Source of the DNA: G965261475 sp965261475 [NCBI: bacterium]
Lineage (GTDB): Bacteria > SAR324 > XYD2-FULL-50-16
Assembly (NCBI GenBank): GCA_965261475.1
Contig: OZ253454.1
Coordinates: 1,054,001 to 1,118,000, forward strand
DNA length: 64,000 bases
Reading direction: 5' to 3'
The notes below the pieces were generated by a model, which worked only from the letters and a program-made list of their open reading frames with translations, was not told the DNA's origin and made no database searches. How positions within the stretch are numbered: the first letter of the stretch is position 1; each line of letters opens with the position of its first letter. The position numbers and the translations under genes were made by a program. Shown here piece by piece: positions 1-8,588 of this stretch.

Positions 1-100
1 AAATAAAATATAAAAAAATAAAAATACTTTATTTTAGAGATAATTTGCTTTTCCTAAAAAAATTTGTTATTGCTACTTATATTTTATATATTTTTTAATT

Positions 101-1369
101 ATGCAACTTTTAGCAGATTTTTCTTTGAGAATTGGTGATAGTATTTTAAAACCTATTATTATTGGAGGAATGGGAGTAGATATTTCCAGCGATAGATTGG
201 CGTTAGCTAGTGCTAAATTAGGGTGTATAGGGCACATCTCTGATGCCTTGGTACATACTGTTTGTGATAAATATTACCAAACAACTTTCTCAAAAGACAA
301 ACTTCACAAATACAAAGATAATAAAAAGAATTTTAATAAAGAAAAAATCAAGTTTGATCTAGACAAACTCAAAGAAGCAACCAAGATTTATGTTACTAAA
401 GTAATGGATAAAAAACAAGGAGCTGGTCAAATTTTTGTGAATTGTATGGAAAAACTAACAATGAATAATCCTCTAGGAACTCTAAAAGCTAGGCTAGACT
501 CTGCTATGGATGCGGGGATTGACGGTATTACCTTGAGTGCCGGTTTGCACCTTTCTAGTTTTTCTCTAGTTAAAGACAATCCTAGATTTAGAAACTGCAA
601 ACTAGGAATTATTGTATCTTCGGTGAGAGCTTTAAAAATCTTTCTAGCTAAAACTAGTAAATTAAATAGATTGCCAGACTATATTGTAGTAGAAGGACCA
701 CTAGCAGGAGGGCACTTAGGTTTTGGCATGGATTGGTTTTGCTACAAACTACAAGATATTGTTAGAGAAGTTAGTTTATTTTTAAAAAACTTTTCTCTCA
801 AGATTCCTATCATTGCCGCTGGAGGAGTTTTTAGTGGTAGCGAAGGAGTGGATATGATTAAAAACGGAGCAAGCGGAATACAAGTTGCGACTAGATTTAC
901 TGTAACCGAAGAGTGTGGATTGCCTGAGAGAGTAAAAAAAGAGTATTTGAAAGCTAACGAAGAAGATGTATATGTTAGCCAAGTTTCTCCTACAGGATAT
1001 CCCATGCGTATTTTGAGACAAAGCCCTGCTCTAAACTCTGGTATTTTACCAAACTGCGAAGCACTAGGATACATCTTGAATGCTCGTAGCAAATGCGCCT
1101 ATATCGATGCCTACAAAGAAGCACTAAGTATCGACCCCAAAAGACCAAAAGTAGCAAGTAAAGTTTGTATTTGTACTCATATGAAAAATTATAAACTTTG
1201 GACTTGTGGTCACAATGTGTATAAACTCAAAGATACAGTAAACAAGTTAGCAGATGGAAGTTACCAACTACTGAGTGCGAGCCATGTACTAAAAGATTAC
1301 CTCTACAGCAAAAATTACGAGATTCACAAACCAAAATTACAATCACAAAGAATCGCAGTAGCAACATAA
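101..1369 (+). CDS. nitronate monooxygenase-like FMN oxidoreductase
   Basis: The 422-residue protein belongs to the nitronate monooxygenase / 2-nitropropane dioxygenase family of FMN TIM-barrel enzymes. These oxidise alkyl nitronates or, in related enzymes, reduce enoyl thioesters. Seen: the N-terminal strand-loop PIIIGGMGVD at residues 18-27, the flavin-phosphate motif EGPLAGGH near 198-206, AAGGVFSG near 238-246, and GIQVATRF just after it. Together these are the usual FMN-binding set. It is somewhat longer than typical members (about 320-380), with a Lys-rich insert near residues 65-95. It starts at ATG with no Shine-Dalgarno motif. It is followed after 4 bases by gltD, so the two are probably co-transcribed. 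The substrate cannot be read from the sequence; the family assignment is firm. Confidence 0.82.
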   Translation: MQLLADFSLRIGDSILKPIIIGGMGVDISSDRLALASAKLGCIGHISDALVHTVCDKYYQTTFSKDKLHKYKDNKKNFNKEKIKFDLDKLKEATKIYVTKVMDKKQGAGQIFVNCMEKLTMNNPLGTLKARLDSAMDAGIDGITLSAGLHLSSFSLVKDNPRFRNCKLGIIVSSVRALKIFLAKTSKLNRLPDYIVVEGPLAGGHLGFGMDWFCYKLQDIVREVSLFLKNFSLKIPIIAAGGVFSGSEGVDMIKNGASGIQVATRFTVTEECGLPERVKKEYLKANEEDVYVSQVSPTGYPMRILRQSPALNSGILPNCEALGYILNARSKCAYIDAYKEALSIDPKRPKVASKVCICTHMKNYKLWTCGHNVYKLKDTVNKLADGSYQLLSASHVLKDYLYSKNYEIHKPKLQSQRIAVAT

Positions 1370-1373
1370 TAAA

Positions 1374-2819
1374 ATGGGTAAGCCTACTGGATTTTTAGAA
1401 TATCCTGATAAAAATTTTATTTTAGCTCCCGTCAAAAAGAGAGTCGGATCTTTTAGAGAATTTGGACAAACCCAAACAAACACAGAGGTAGAAAAGCAAG
1501 CTGCTCGTTGCATGGATTGCGGAACTCCATTTTGTAATTGGGGTTGCCCAGTTGATAACCTAATCCCAGAATTTAATCATCTAGTCTATCAAAAACGGTG
1601 GCAAGAAGCTTTTGACAATTTACAATCTACTAATAATTTTCCTGAATTTACAGGCAGAATCTGTCCTGCACCTTGCGAGCCTGCGTGTTGCACTGTGCTA
1701 GTAAATTCTGCGGTAACTATCAAACAAATAGAGCTATCTATTATTGAAAAAGCTTTTAGCAAAGGTTGGGTTAAAGCAAAAAAAGTAAAACAAAAAAATA
1801 AAGTTAAAATAGCAATTATCGGTTCAGGACCAGCAGGACTAGCTGCTGCGCAAGAATTAAATTATAAAGGCTATAGTGTAAATGTTTTTGAGAAAAATGA
1901 GAAAATAGGAGGATTATTGCGCTACGGTATTCCAGATTTTAAACTAGAAAAATGGGTAATTGATCGAAGAATAAAACTACTCATCGCAGAAGGTATAGAG
2001 TTTACTACAAACGCTGACATTGGTAAAAATATTGATTTAGCAGAAATACAAAATAAGTTTGACTACATTGGTCTTTGTTGCGGTGCAGAAGAACCTCGCA
2101 ATATAGGAGTCTCTACAGAATACCAAGGTAAAAAACTAAAATCTATTCGCTATGCTATGGATTTTTTAGTGCAACAAAATAGAATTATTCAGGGTGTAAA
2201 ATTTGACCAGCACACCACAATTTCTGCTAAAAATAAAAATGTTATTGTGCTAGGAGGAGGTGATACAGGCTCGGATTGTATAGGGACAGGAATTCGACAA
2301 GGCTGTGCTTCTATGACACAAATACAACTCCACAAACAGCTACCAGACGAAAGATATAATTCTAATCCTTGGCCAACATGGCCGCAAACATTCTCTACTA
2401 GCTCCTCTCAAGAGGAAGGATGCCAAAGATACCACTCGCTTTTATTAGCAAAAGTAGCAGGAACAGACCATATTCGAAAAGCTATTTTTAAAAAAATTAT
2501 TTGGCCAAAAGGAGCAATTCAATCTGGTCAAAGAAATTATACAATACTTCCACAAGAGATTGTTTTGAATTGCGAATTACTGTTGATTGCTCTAGGATTT
2601 AAACACTGTACGCACGATACTCTAGTATCCCAACTAGATTTAAAGCTAAACAAAAAACAAAATGTGGCAGTAAATACTAATTTCCAAACTTCTAGCTCTA
2701 AAATTTTCGCTGCTGGAGATATGATAGAGGGAGCCAACCTAGTCGTTACAGCAATCGCAAGCGGTAGAAAAATGGCAGCAGCACTAGATCAAAAGATCCG
2801 CACTTTGCCTACTAACTAG
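1374..2819 (+). CDS. gltD: glutamate synthase small subunit (GltD-type oxidoreductase)
   Basis: This is the FAD/NADPH-binding, Fe-S-containing beta subunit that passes electrons from NADPH to the large glutamate synthase subunit. Seen: two N-terminal cysteine clusters (CMDCGTPFCNWGC near residues 46-58 and CPAPCEPAC near 96-104), an FAD dinucleotide fold GSGPAGLAAA near 153, an NADPH motif GGGDTGSDC near 295, and a C-terminal FAD motif AAGDMIEGANLV near 444. The length (481) is normal. The large subunit gltB is not in the window; the upstream partner is the nitronate monooxygenase-like gene 4 bases away. GltD-like proteins also serve other oxidoreductases, so a different partner is possible. 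The stop codon lies inside a small hairpin. Confidence 0.9.
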   Translation: MGKPTGFLEYPDKNFILAPVKKRVGSFREFGQTQTNTEVEKQAARCMDCGTPFCNWGCPVDNLIPEFNHLVYQKRWQEAFDNLQSTNNFPEFTGRICPAPCEPACCTVLVNSAVTIKQIELSIIEKAFSKGWVKAKKVKQKNKVKIAIIGSGPAGLAAAQELNYKGYSVNVFEKNEKIGGLLRYGIPDFKLEKWVIDRRIKLLIAEGIEFTTNADIGKNIDLAEIQNKFDYIGLCCGAEEPRNIGVSTEYQGKKLKSIRYAMDFLVQQNRIIQGVKFDQHTTISAKNKNVIVLGGGDTGSDCIGTGIRQGCASMTQIQLHKQLPDERYNSNPWPTWPQTFSTSSSQEEGCQRYHSLLLAKVAGTDHIRKAIFKKIIWPKGAIQSGQRNYTILPQEIVLNCELLLIALGFKHCTHDTLVSQLDLKLNKKQNVAVNTNFQTSSSKIFAAGDMIEGANLVVTAIASGRKMAAALDQKIRTLPTN

Positions 2820-2824
2820 GCAAA
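2804..2824 (+). terminator. hairpin at the end of gltD
   Basis: Perfect 8-bp arms TTTGCCTA (2804-2811) and TAGGCAAA (2817-2824) flank a 5-base loop, with the gltD stop codon inside the second arm. A T-rich stretch follows about 10 bases later rather than immediately. It is a weak terminator candidate or a 3'-end stabilising stem. Confidence 0.4.
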
Positions 2825-2961
2825 AATTTCCTATTTTTTGATAAAATTAAACATTTAGATTTTGATATATTTTCTATAAAGCATTGATATAATACAATTT
2901 TTTAAGATTGGTACACTAATTGTAGTAAATATAGTATGTTAACCTTAAAATAAAAACAAAT

Positions 2962-3345
2962 ATGTTACCAATAAGTTTGATAGAAGCAATCTACAATGCT
3001 GATGACTTTGTTAGTCTCGACGCAGCTAACAAAGATGATATTCAATTTGTAGAAGAAAAAGAAAATTATATTTTCACTATGGATCTTCCAGGATTTACAA
3101 AAGAAAATATTGAATTAGATGTGAGAAACAACTGCCTGAGTATAAAAGCAAAAAAGGAAAATGATTATTCCAAAGATGCTAAATTCTATCTTAAGGGAGT
3201 AAAATCTAACGAAAGAAGCGTGAGGTATCACTTGCCAAAAAATACAATGCTAGCTCAAATATCTGCTAAATTAGAAAACGGTTTATTGAGAGTAGAGTTT
3301 TTAAAAAAGGCAGAAGTTCAACCTCAACAAATTACAATAAAATAG
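2962..3345 (+). CDS. Hsp20 / alpha-crystallin small heat-shock protein
   Basis: This is a 127-residue ATP-independent holdase chaperone that binds unfolding proteins in the cytoplasm. Seen: an alpha-crystallin domain covering roughly residues 25-118, with the typical FTMDLPGFTKENIELDV and LENGLLRVEF stretches, and a C-terminal ITIK tail matching the I-x-I motif used for oligomer assembly. The N-terminal arm is short. It stands alone, 142 bases after gltD, and two inverted repeats follow its stop. No sigma-32 promoter is obvious upstream; the leader is A/T-rich with no ribosome-binding motif. Confidence 0.9.
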   Translation: MLPISLIEAIYNADDFVSLDAANKDDIQFVEEKENYIFTMDLPGFTKENIELDVRNNCLSIKAKKENDYSKDAKFYLKGVKSNERSVRYHLPKNTMLAQISAKLENGLLRVEFLKKAEVQPQQITIK

Positions 3346-3372
3346 ATTTTAAGCTAAAAAAATTATTGTAAT
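3331..3372 (+). repeat. AT-rich inverted repeat over the hsp20 stop
   Basis: The arms ATTACAATAA (3331-3340) and TTATTGTAAT (3363-3372) are perfect 10-bp complements. The 22-base loop between them contains the hsp20 stop codon. It may form a 3' stem in the mRNA. It is AT-only apart from one pair and lacks a clean T-tract. Confidence 0.35.
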
Positions 3373-3385
3373 GCTCAAGGTCGGT

Positions 3386-3435
3386 GTAAATTAAGGATGA
3401 GTTTAGTAGTTATAATTAACTCGTCCTTGATTTAC
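3386..3435. repeat. 18-bp imperfect inverted repeat (long hairpin)
   Basis: Arm GTAAATTAAGGATGAGTT (3386-3403) pairs with AACTCGTCCTTGATTTAC (3418-3435) over 18 positions, with two G-U type pairs and a 14-base loop. It is the strongest hairpin in the hsp20-pseudogene gap. No T-tract follows, so it is not a classic terminator. It could be a transcript-stabilising stem or the trace of a small mobile repeat. Confidence 0.5.
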
Positions 3436-3515
3436 AGCTGCTGTAGAGCTCAACATAATAAAATATCTCACAATAATATTATGTATCAATGATACGAAAC
3501 TACAATTAAAAAATT

Positions 3516-4511
3516 ATGAATAAAAACATTGTTCTGTGTTACGACGGCACTAGCAACGAGTTTGGTCAAAATAACACCAACATAGTCAAAACATTTGAAT
3601 TTTTACAAAAAAATGACAAATAAATAGCCTTCTATGATGCAGGAGTAGGGACTTTTGATACTACTAAGAGCATCGGCACGAAAATTCAAACCTTGATGGG
3701 CAAAGCCTTCGGTTATGGATTGCAAAAAAATATTAATGACGGCTACGAATATTTGATGAGTAATTTTGTAACAGGCGATCAAGTTTTTATCTTTGGCTTT
3801 AGTAGAGGAGCTTTTACGGCTCGTGCTTTAGCTGGTATGATGTATCATTTTGGGGTATTGCAAAAAGATTCAAAAAATTTAATTCCTTATGTAGCTAGAA
3901 TGTATAACGAAAAGAATTTTAAAACAGCTAAGAGATTTAAAGAAGTATTTTCTAAAACATGCAAACCCTATTTTATCGGTGTGTGGGACACAGTAGCATC
4001 ACTAGGCTATTTGTATGGCAAAAAATTCTTTGACCAAAAACTCAATCACGATACTAAATATGCCTATCAAGCTATAGCTATAGACGAGCAAAGAAAAAAG
4101 TTTCCTATTAGTATATGAGACGAAAATCAAAAAATTAACAATCAAATTATAGAGCAAGTTTGGTTTGCTGGAGTTCATGCTGATAATGGAGGCGGATACC
4201 TAGAGCACGGGATCTCTGATCTAACTTTGGCTTGGATGATGGATCAAGCAGAAGCAGCAGGTCTGAAGTTAGTAGCAGGTTGGCAACAAAAATTACAACA
4301 AAATTGCACTGGTAAATTACATAAATCTAGAGCTGGTATGTGGAAAATATGGCAAAAAAGCATCAGAAAAATTCCAGCTAACGCCAAAATTCATCAAAGT
4401 GTATTTGATAGAAAAGAACAAATAAAAAATTATCTACCCACAAATATCCTCAAAAAATATCAAACAGTTAGTAATGCAAGTTATCTTGCAAGTACCAAAA
4501 CACATAGGTAG
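3516..4511 (+). pseudogene. DUF2235 (T6SS phospholipase-like alpha/beta hydrolase), two in-frame stops
   Basis: Reading one frame from ATG 3516 gives a continuous DUF2235 protein of about 331 codons interrupted only by TAA at 3621-3623 and TGA at 4116-4118. Family landmarks are all present: CYDGTSNEFG near the start, YDAGVGTFDT, the nucleophile elbow FIFGFSRGAFTARALAGM, and EQVWFAGVHADNGGGY. The first stop falls where the family has Gln (CAA to TAA, before IAFYDAGVGT). The second falls where it has Trp (TGG to TGA, before DENQ). Both are single C-to-T or G-to-A changes, with no frameshift and little other decay, so inactivation looks recent. DUF2235 proteins include lipases and type VI secretion effectors; no other secretion genes are nearby. 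Confidence 0.85.
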
Positions 4512-4811
4512 GATTGTGCGCTTTGCATCGACCCTGTAGCACTACTATGATATAAAATTTAGTGTAGGCTCTTGCTCAAACGAAATAGTTTTAAGATTGT
4601 GAGCTAGTAAAAAAAATAGCGCTGAATAATTAAGAAGCAAAAAATATGTTATTGAAAAAAATAAAAATTACTTTAGTATAATTCTTGTTAACTAGATGCT
4701 TATAATACTAGACTTAGAATAGGAGCATAGGTATTTTGTTTAGTCATCTTTGACAAATAAAAAACATTAGAGGCAAAGCTACTCTAAACTTTAATAATTA
4801 TTAATTTTGGA
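4512..4811. other. 300-base intergenic stretch with no recognisable feature
   Basis: This gap lies between the DUF2235 pseudogene and the next membrane protein. I see no open frame of note, tRNA shape or strong hairpin on either strand. It is AT-rich and may contain the promoter of the downstream pair. Confidence 0.5.
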
Positions 4812-5666
4812 ATGACACCATTTACACTAGATGATTTTCCGCATAAATTACAAGATATTCTATCTAAAAGTTGGATTACGTATAAAAAAACATTTATTTA
4901 TTTTGTACCATTTTTGTTATTAGCGCATGTGCTATTTGCACTAGTTTATTTTGCTTTTATTTACAACAGTGTTTTTACTGTCGTCTACATAGACATTACA
5001 CGCTTCTTGTTAGCTAAAACTACTGATGCTTTTGCGTGTTTTTATCTTCCTTTTTTTCTTTATAAAAAAACAATCAGCCCCACTCAAACTACAAAAATTT
5101 TCTTTGAGAGATATCTCTTAAAAATACTACTTGCTGCTTTCCCTCTTTATTTTTTAATTAAATATTTACTATCTTGGAATCTCATACTGCTTGTATTAAG
5201 TTTGGCTATAACTATGGGGTTCTTGTTTACTTTTTGTTTTTTGATAGTAGAAAACAAGAAAGTTTTTTTTTCTATATCTCCTTTTTTGCTTTCTCTTTCT
5301 CTAATGCAAGTTTACTGGAAAAAAGTAGCGCTTTACTTCCTTGTAGTGCTTACTTTGACAAGTGTTTTTAGACTGCTAGTAGAGATTGTAGTGCTTTATC
5401 CTGATATTCAAAAAATTATTGGTACTTTGGGAGATAATCAAGGAAGTTTACTGCTCAAAGAAATCTTGCAAGTAGTTTCTGCGCCAAAATTTTATTTACT
5501 CCATAGCTTTGTGCAATTTATTTACCAGCCGTTTATTTCAATTTTTCTAAGTATTCTTTTCTATAGTCTATGCACTACTTTTTCTAGGGATTTAATCGAA
5601 AATTTTTTTCAACCTTTTACTACGCCTGAGATTAAAAATGGAAGCAAAACAACAAAAACAGATTAG
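4812..5666 (+). CDS. polytopic membrane protein of unknown function
   Basis: I do not recognise the family. The 284 residues show about six hydrophobic membrane segments, roughly at residues 28-55, 57-85, 97-120, 122-145, 165-190 and 232-258, joined by short charged loops. The N-terminus (DDFPHKLQDILSKSWITYKK) is cytoplasmic-looking. There is no signal peptide and no catalytic motif. The last 29 bases overlap the start of the next gene, so the two are translationally coupled and probably function together, for example as a membrane partner for the coiled-coil protein. The start ATG is preceded by TTTTGGA, among the few with any purine-rich element. Confidence 0.7.
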   Translation: MTPFTLDDFPHKLQDILSKSWITYKKTFIYFVPFLLLAHVLFALVYFAFIYNSVFTVVYIDITRFLLAKTTDAFACFYLPFFLYKKTISPTQTTKIFFERYLLKILLAAFPLYFLIKYLLSWNLILLVLSLAITMGFLFTFCFLIVENKKVFFSISPFLLSLSLMQVYWKKVALYFLVVLTLTSVFRLLVEIVVLYPDIQKIIGTLGDNQGSLLLKEILQVVSAPKFYLLHSFVQFIYQPFISIFLSILFYSLCTTFSRDLIENFFQPFTTPEIKNGSKTTKTD

Positions 5667-6519
5667 TCAAACTGATTTAGTAATTCAGGAGCTCTATGAC
5701 AAACTTTCTGTTGTCTCCCAAAGGGTAGAAGATTTAGAAAGTACCAAGCTAGACAAACAAGAGTTAGCGCAAGAATTAGAAAGACATTACTCGTTGATAG
5801 ATGACCTGCAAAGTCAATACGAAAGACAAAAATTAGAATACAAAGAAAATATCAAGATTGCGTCAAAAATGCTACAGCAAATTAAAAAACCTATTGATGA
5901 AGTTTCAAATAGTTTGCAAAAAATGTTGGCTAAAACAAAAGAAACAGCTACGCAAAAATATCTCTCTGCTTGCTTGCTTACTCTAAAAAAATTAAAACAA
6001 CAATGCTCAGATTCAAACGTTTATTTTAATTCTTTATTAGCAGAAAAAAAATACCCTACTCAAGAATGTAGTTTACAAAATTTATTTTTGCAGCTAGAGC
6101 ATCATAAACTATACCCTCTAATCAAACAACAAATTTCTAGTATAGAGCAAAAAAATATTATCACTAATTTACAGCTCTTAGAATCTATGAACTACAAAAT
6201 TTTTGAGTTCCTCTATAAAGAAGCAGACCACCAAAAGGGCATAAAAATATTATTGCAGGAAATTTCTCCTGATGCCTCTCTAAACAACAAATGGAATATT
6301 TGTATTAGTTTTTATTTTAAAAGTTTAAATAAAATAACTTGGTCGCGTGATTGGCAAAATTCTATCAGCTACACAGAAAATGAAACAAATAAAATCCCTC
6401 TAGAATTGTTTTTTTGGAAAAAAGAATTAAATCTCTACCAAGGAGATTTTTTTATTGAGGAAAAAGATGGGATAGTAGAAGGTTTTAGTGTGGTGCTACC
6501 ATTTGAGATGGTAAGTTAA
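5638..6519 (+). CDS. coiled-coil protein with degenerate histidine-kinase-like layout
   Basis: The family is unrecognised. Residues about 10-110 are a long charged coiled coil. Next come helices (IASKMLQQIKKPIDEVSNSL near 81-100) resembling the dimerisation helices of histidine kinases, but with no phospho-accepting His in the expected place. The C-terminal half has a spacing like a GHKL ATPase domain: an LLESMNYKIFEFLYKEA helix where the N box would be, and an end GFSVVLPFEMV like the family's final strand. The nucleotide-binding Asn and glycine-rich boxes are missing. It starts inside the upstream membrane-protein gene. My reading as a pseudo-kinase or scaffold is inference from layout only; it is soluble and has no signal peptide. 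Confidence 0.65.
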   Translation: MEAKQQKQISQTDLVIQELYDKLSVVSQRVEDLESTKLDKQELAQELERHYSLIDDLQSQYERQKLEYKENIKIASKMLQQIKKPIDEVSNSLQKMLAKTKETATQKYLSACLLTLKKLKQQCSDSNVYFNSLLAEKKYPTQECSLQNLFLQLEHHKLYPLIKQQISSIEQKNIITNLQLLESMNYKIFEFLYKEADHQKGIKILLQEISPDASLNNKWNICISFYFKSLNKITWSRDWQNSISYTENETNKIPLELFFWKKELNLYQGDFFIEEKDGIVEGFSVVLPFEMVS

Positions 6520-6601
6520 CTCTACCGTTTGTAAGTTTTGATTGTATTTGATAATGTAAGGTTGCTGAAATTTACTTATTGCTAATAATAGAGGTATTTA
6601 T

Positions 6602-7237
6602 TCAGTAAAGCTCAGCAGCGCCTTGTGTTTGGTAATTGCGAATAATTTTTGCACCTTTTTGTTGCATGACTGTAATCGCATTTTGTTCGTCATCTTTTTT
6701 TAAATTTACCGCTCGGCAAAAATCGTGAATGACAAAAACTTCAAAATTATCTCGTATGGCATCTAGAGCACTAAATTTTACACAATAGTCTGTTGCCAAT
6801 CCTACAATAAAAATAGTTTGTACTCCTTGAGTTTTTAACCACTCGGACAAACCAGTACTATTTTTATGCCGTACATCATAAAAAACGCTATAGCTATCTA
6901 CATTTGCATTAGTACCTTTTTGAAAAACATTAGCAAAATTTGCTATGTGTAATTCTTTGTGAAACTCTGCTCCATAGCTACCTTGGACGCAATGATCAGG
7001 CCAAAGCACTTGTTCTGTGCCAGCTAAATCTATGATATCTCCTACCTGCTTTCCTGGATGCATGCTAGCAAAACTTTTGTGATTGGCAGGGTGCCAATCT
7101 CGGCAAGCAACTACTAAATCAAACTTATGCATAATATTATTGATTAAGGGGATTAGCTCCTCGCTCCTCTCAATAGCTAAAGTACCCGTACAAAAATCAT
7201 TTTGTATATCTACTATTATAAGGCAACTAGTTTGCAT
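6602..7237 (-). CDS. pncA: nicotinamidase
   Basis: This cytoplasmic enzyme converts nicotinamide to nicotinate and ammonia in the NAD salvage pathway. The catalytic triad is visible: Asp10 in VDIQNDF, Lys107 in FQKGTN, and the nucleophile Cys152 in GLATDYCVKFS. Metal-binding residues are Asp47 and His49 (RDWHP) and His82 (PDHC). The length of 211 matches the family. Its ATG overlaps the stop of ribBA by one base (TAATG), so both vitamin/cofactor genes are probably expressed together. The upstream gene converges from the other strand with an 82-base gap. Confidence 0.93.
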   Translation of the reverse strand: MQTSCLIIVDIQNDFCTGTLAIERSEELIPLINNIMHKFDLVVACRDWHPANHKSFASMHPGKQVGDIIDLAGTEQVLWPDHCVQGSYGAEFHKELHIANFANVFQKGTNANVDSYSVFYDVRHKNSTGLSEWLKTQGVQTIFIVGLATDYCVKFSALDAIRDNFEVFVIHDFCRAVNLKKDDEQNAITVMQQKGAKIIRNYQTQGAAELY

Positions 7238-8430
7238 TAAATCAAATGTCCCATAAGATTTTTTTTAGCAGTGAGATAGCCGCTATTTTTAGGATTGACT
7301 CCTTCGTTAATTGAAACTCTCTCAACAATTTCTAAACCGTAGCCTTCAAGACCTATAATTTTTTTTGGATTATTAGTCATCAGTTTCATTTTTTTAACTC
7401 CTAAAAGCACTAGAGCTTGTGCTCCAAAACCATAATCTCGTAAATCTACCTTAAATCCTAAGCGTATATTTGCTTCTACTGTATCGTATCCCTGGTCTTG
7501 CAAATGATAAGCACGAATTTTTTGAAAAATCCCTATACCTCTGCCTTCTTGCGGCAAGTAAAGCAAAACTCCCTTTTGCTCTTTAGATATTTTTTGCAAA
7601 GCACCGTGTAATTGGTTCCTGCAATCGCATTTTAACGATGCAAAAACATCACCAGTTACACACTGAGAATGAACCCTCGTTAAAATTGGCTCTTGTTCGT
7701 GCCACTGCCCCATAGTTAAAGCTACATATTCTTCTTGATTGATAGTATTTTTGAAACCATGTAGTAAAAAATTACCAAAAATAGTAGGTAATTTTGCTTC
7801 ATCTGTTTTTTGTAAAAAAGTTTCTTTTTTTAACCTCTCTTCTATGAGTTGAGCAATAGAAACAATAGCTAAATTATGCTTCTTAGCAAAATTTTTTAAA
7901 TCATCCCTTCTTGCCATAGTGCCATCTTCGTTCATAATTTCACAAATTACACCTGCTTCTTTAAATCCTGCCATTCTTGCTAAATCTACCGAGCCTTCTG
8001 TTTGCCCTGCTCTTCTTAAGACACCGCCTTCTTTATATAAAATAGGAAAAATATGTCCAGGACTGCTAATAGAGTTAGCAGTAGCATCTTGCTTGATTGC
8101 AGTTTGAATAGTATGCGCTCTGTCTTGAGCAGAAATACCTGTAGTTACACCCTTGGCGGCTTCAATAGAAATAGTAAAGTTTGTGCCGTAATTAGAGGTA
8201 TTGTGGGGGGTCATAAGTTTTAAACCTAGTCTCTCACTAATTTTAGAAGTGATAGAAAGACAAACCAAACCTCGTCCATATTTTGTCATAAAGTTGATAG
8301 TTTCTGGCGTTACTTTCTCTGCAGCACAACACAAATCACCTTCATCTTCCCTATCCTTATCGTCCACTAAAATAATAATTTTACCTTTTTTAAGCTCAGA
8401 AATTACCTTTTCTAAAGAATCAAAAGCCAT
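7237..8430 (-). CDS. ribBA: bifunctional DHBP synthase / GTP cyclohydrolase II
   Basis: The protein makes both riboflavin precursors. The N-terminal half (about 1-200) converts ribulose 5-phosphate to 3,4-dihydroxy-2-butanone 4-phosphate. The C-terminal half (about 205-397) opens GTP. Seen: [11 protein letters not shown] and [16 protein letters not shown] in the RibB half. In the RibA half the zinc ligands [14 protein letters not shown] are intact, as is [10 protein letters not shown]. Some bacteria carry RibBA with a dead RibA half; here the cysteines are kept, so both activities are expected. No FMN riboswitch is visible in the 158 bases upstream. The gene couples to pncA downstream. Confidence 0.94.
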   Translation of the reverse strand: MAFDSLEKVISELKKGKIIILVDDKDREDEGDLCCAAEKVTPETINFMTKYGRGLVCLSITSKISERLGLKLMTPHNTSNYGTNFTISIEAAKGVTTGISAQDRAHTIQTAIKQDATANSISSPGHIFPILYKEGGVLRRAGQTEGSVDLARMAGFKEAGVICEIMNEDGTMARRDDLKNFAKKHNLAIVSIAQLIEERLKKETFLQKTDEAKLPTIFGNFLLHGFKNTINQEEYVALTMGQWHEQEPILTRVHSQCVTGDVFASLKCDCRNQLHGALQKISKEQKGVLLYLPQEGRGIGIFQKIRAYHLQDQGYDTVEANIRLGFKVDLRDYGFGAQALVLLGVKKMKLMTNNPKKIIGLEGYGLEIVERVSINEGVNPKNSGYLTAKKNLMGHLI

Positions 8431-8562
8431 GGTTATTTAAATATACTATGGTTAGCTGTAGTGAGCGTAACAGAAAAATATAATAGATGCAAGATCTCCT
8501 AGCCAAAAACACTAAAAATTATAGCAAAATATTGTCTCTTCATAGACAGTTGGTACTTCTAT

Positions 8563-8588
8563 TACCTGAGTTTTAGCACTCTCAGGTA
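8563..8588. terminator. hairpin after the M16C protease gene
   Basis: The arms TACCTGAG (8563-8570) and CTCAGGTA (8581-8588) are perfect, with a 10-base loop, immediately downstream of the protease stop codon (minus strand). There is no clear U-tract, so it may act as a 3'-end stem or a Rho-assisted stop. Confidence 0.4.

Noticed and set aside
3516-4511. TGA read as Trp (alternative genetic code 4).
   Set aside because: TGG encodes Trp in all other genes, and TGA ends nuoE and the ABC permease at ATGA junctions. A single TGA at a conserved Trp beside a TAA in the same gene is better explained by mutation.
8431-8588. FMN riboswitch upstream of ribBA.
   Set aside because: The conserved GG-rich core expected of the RFN element is absent; the stretch is AT-rich with only an unrelated hairpin.
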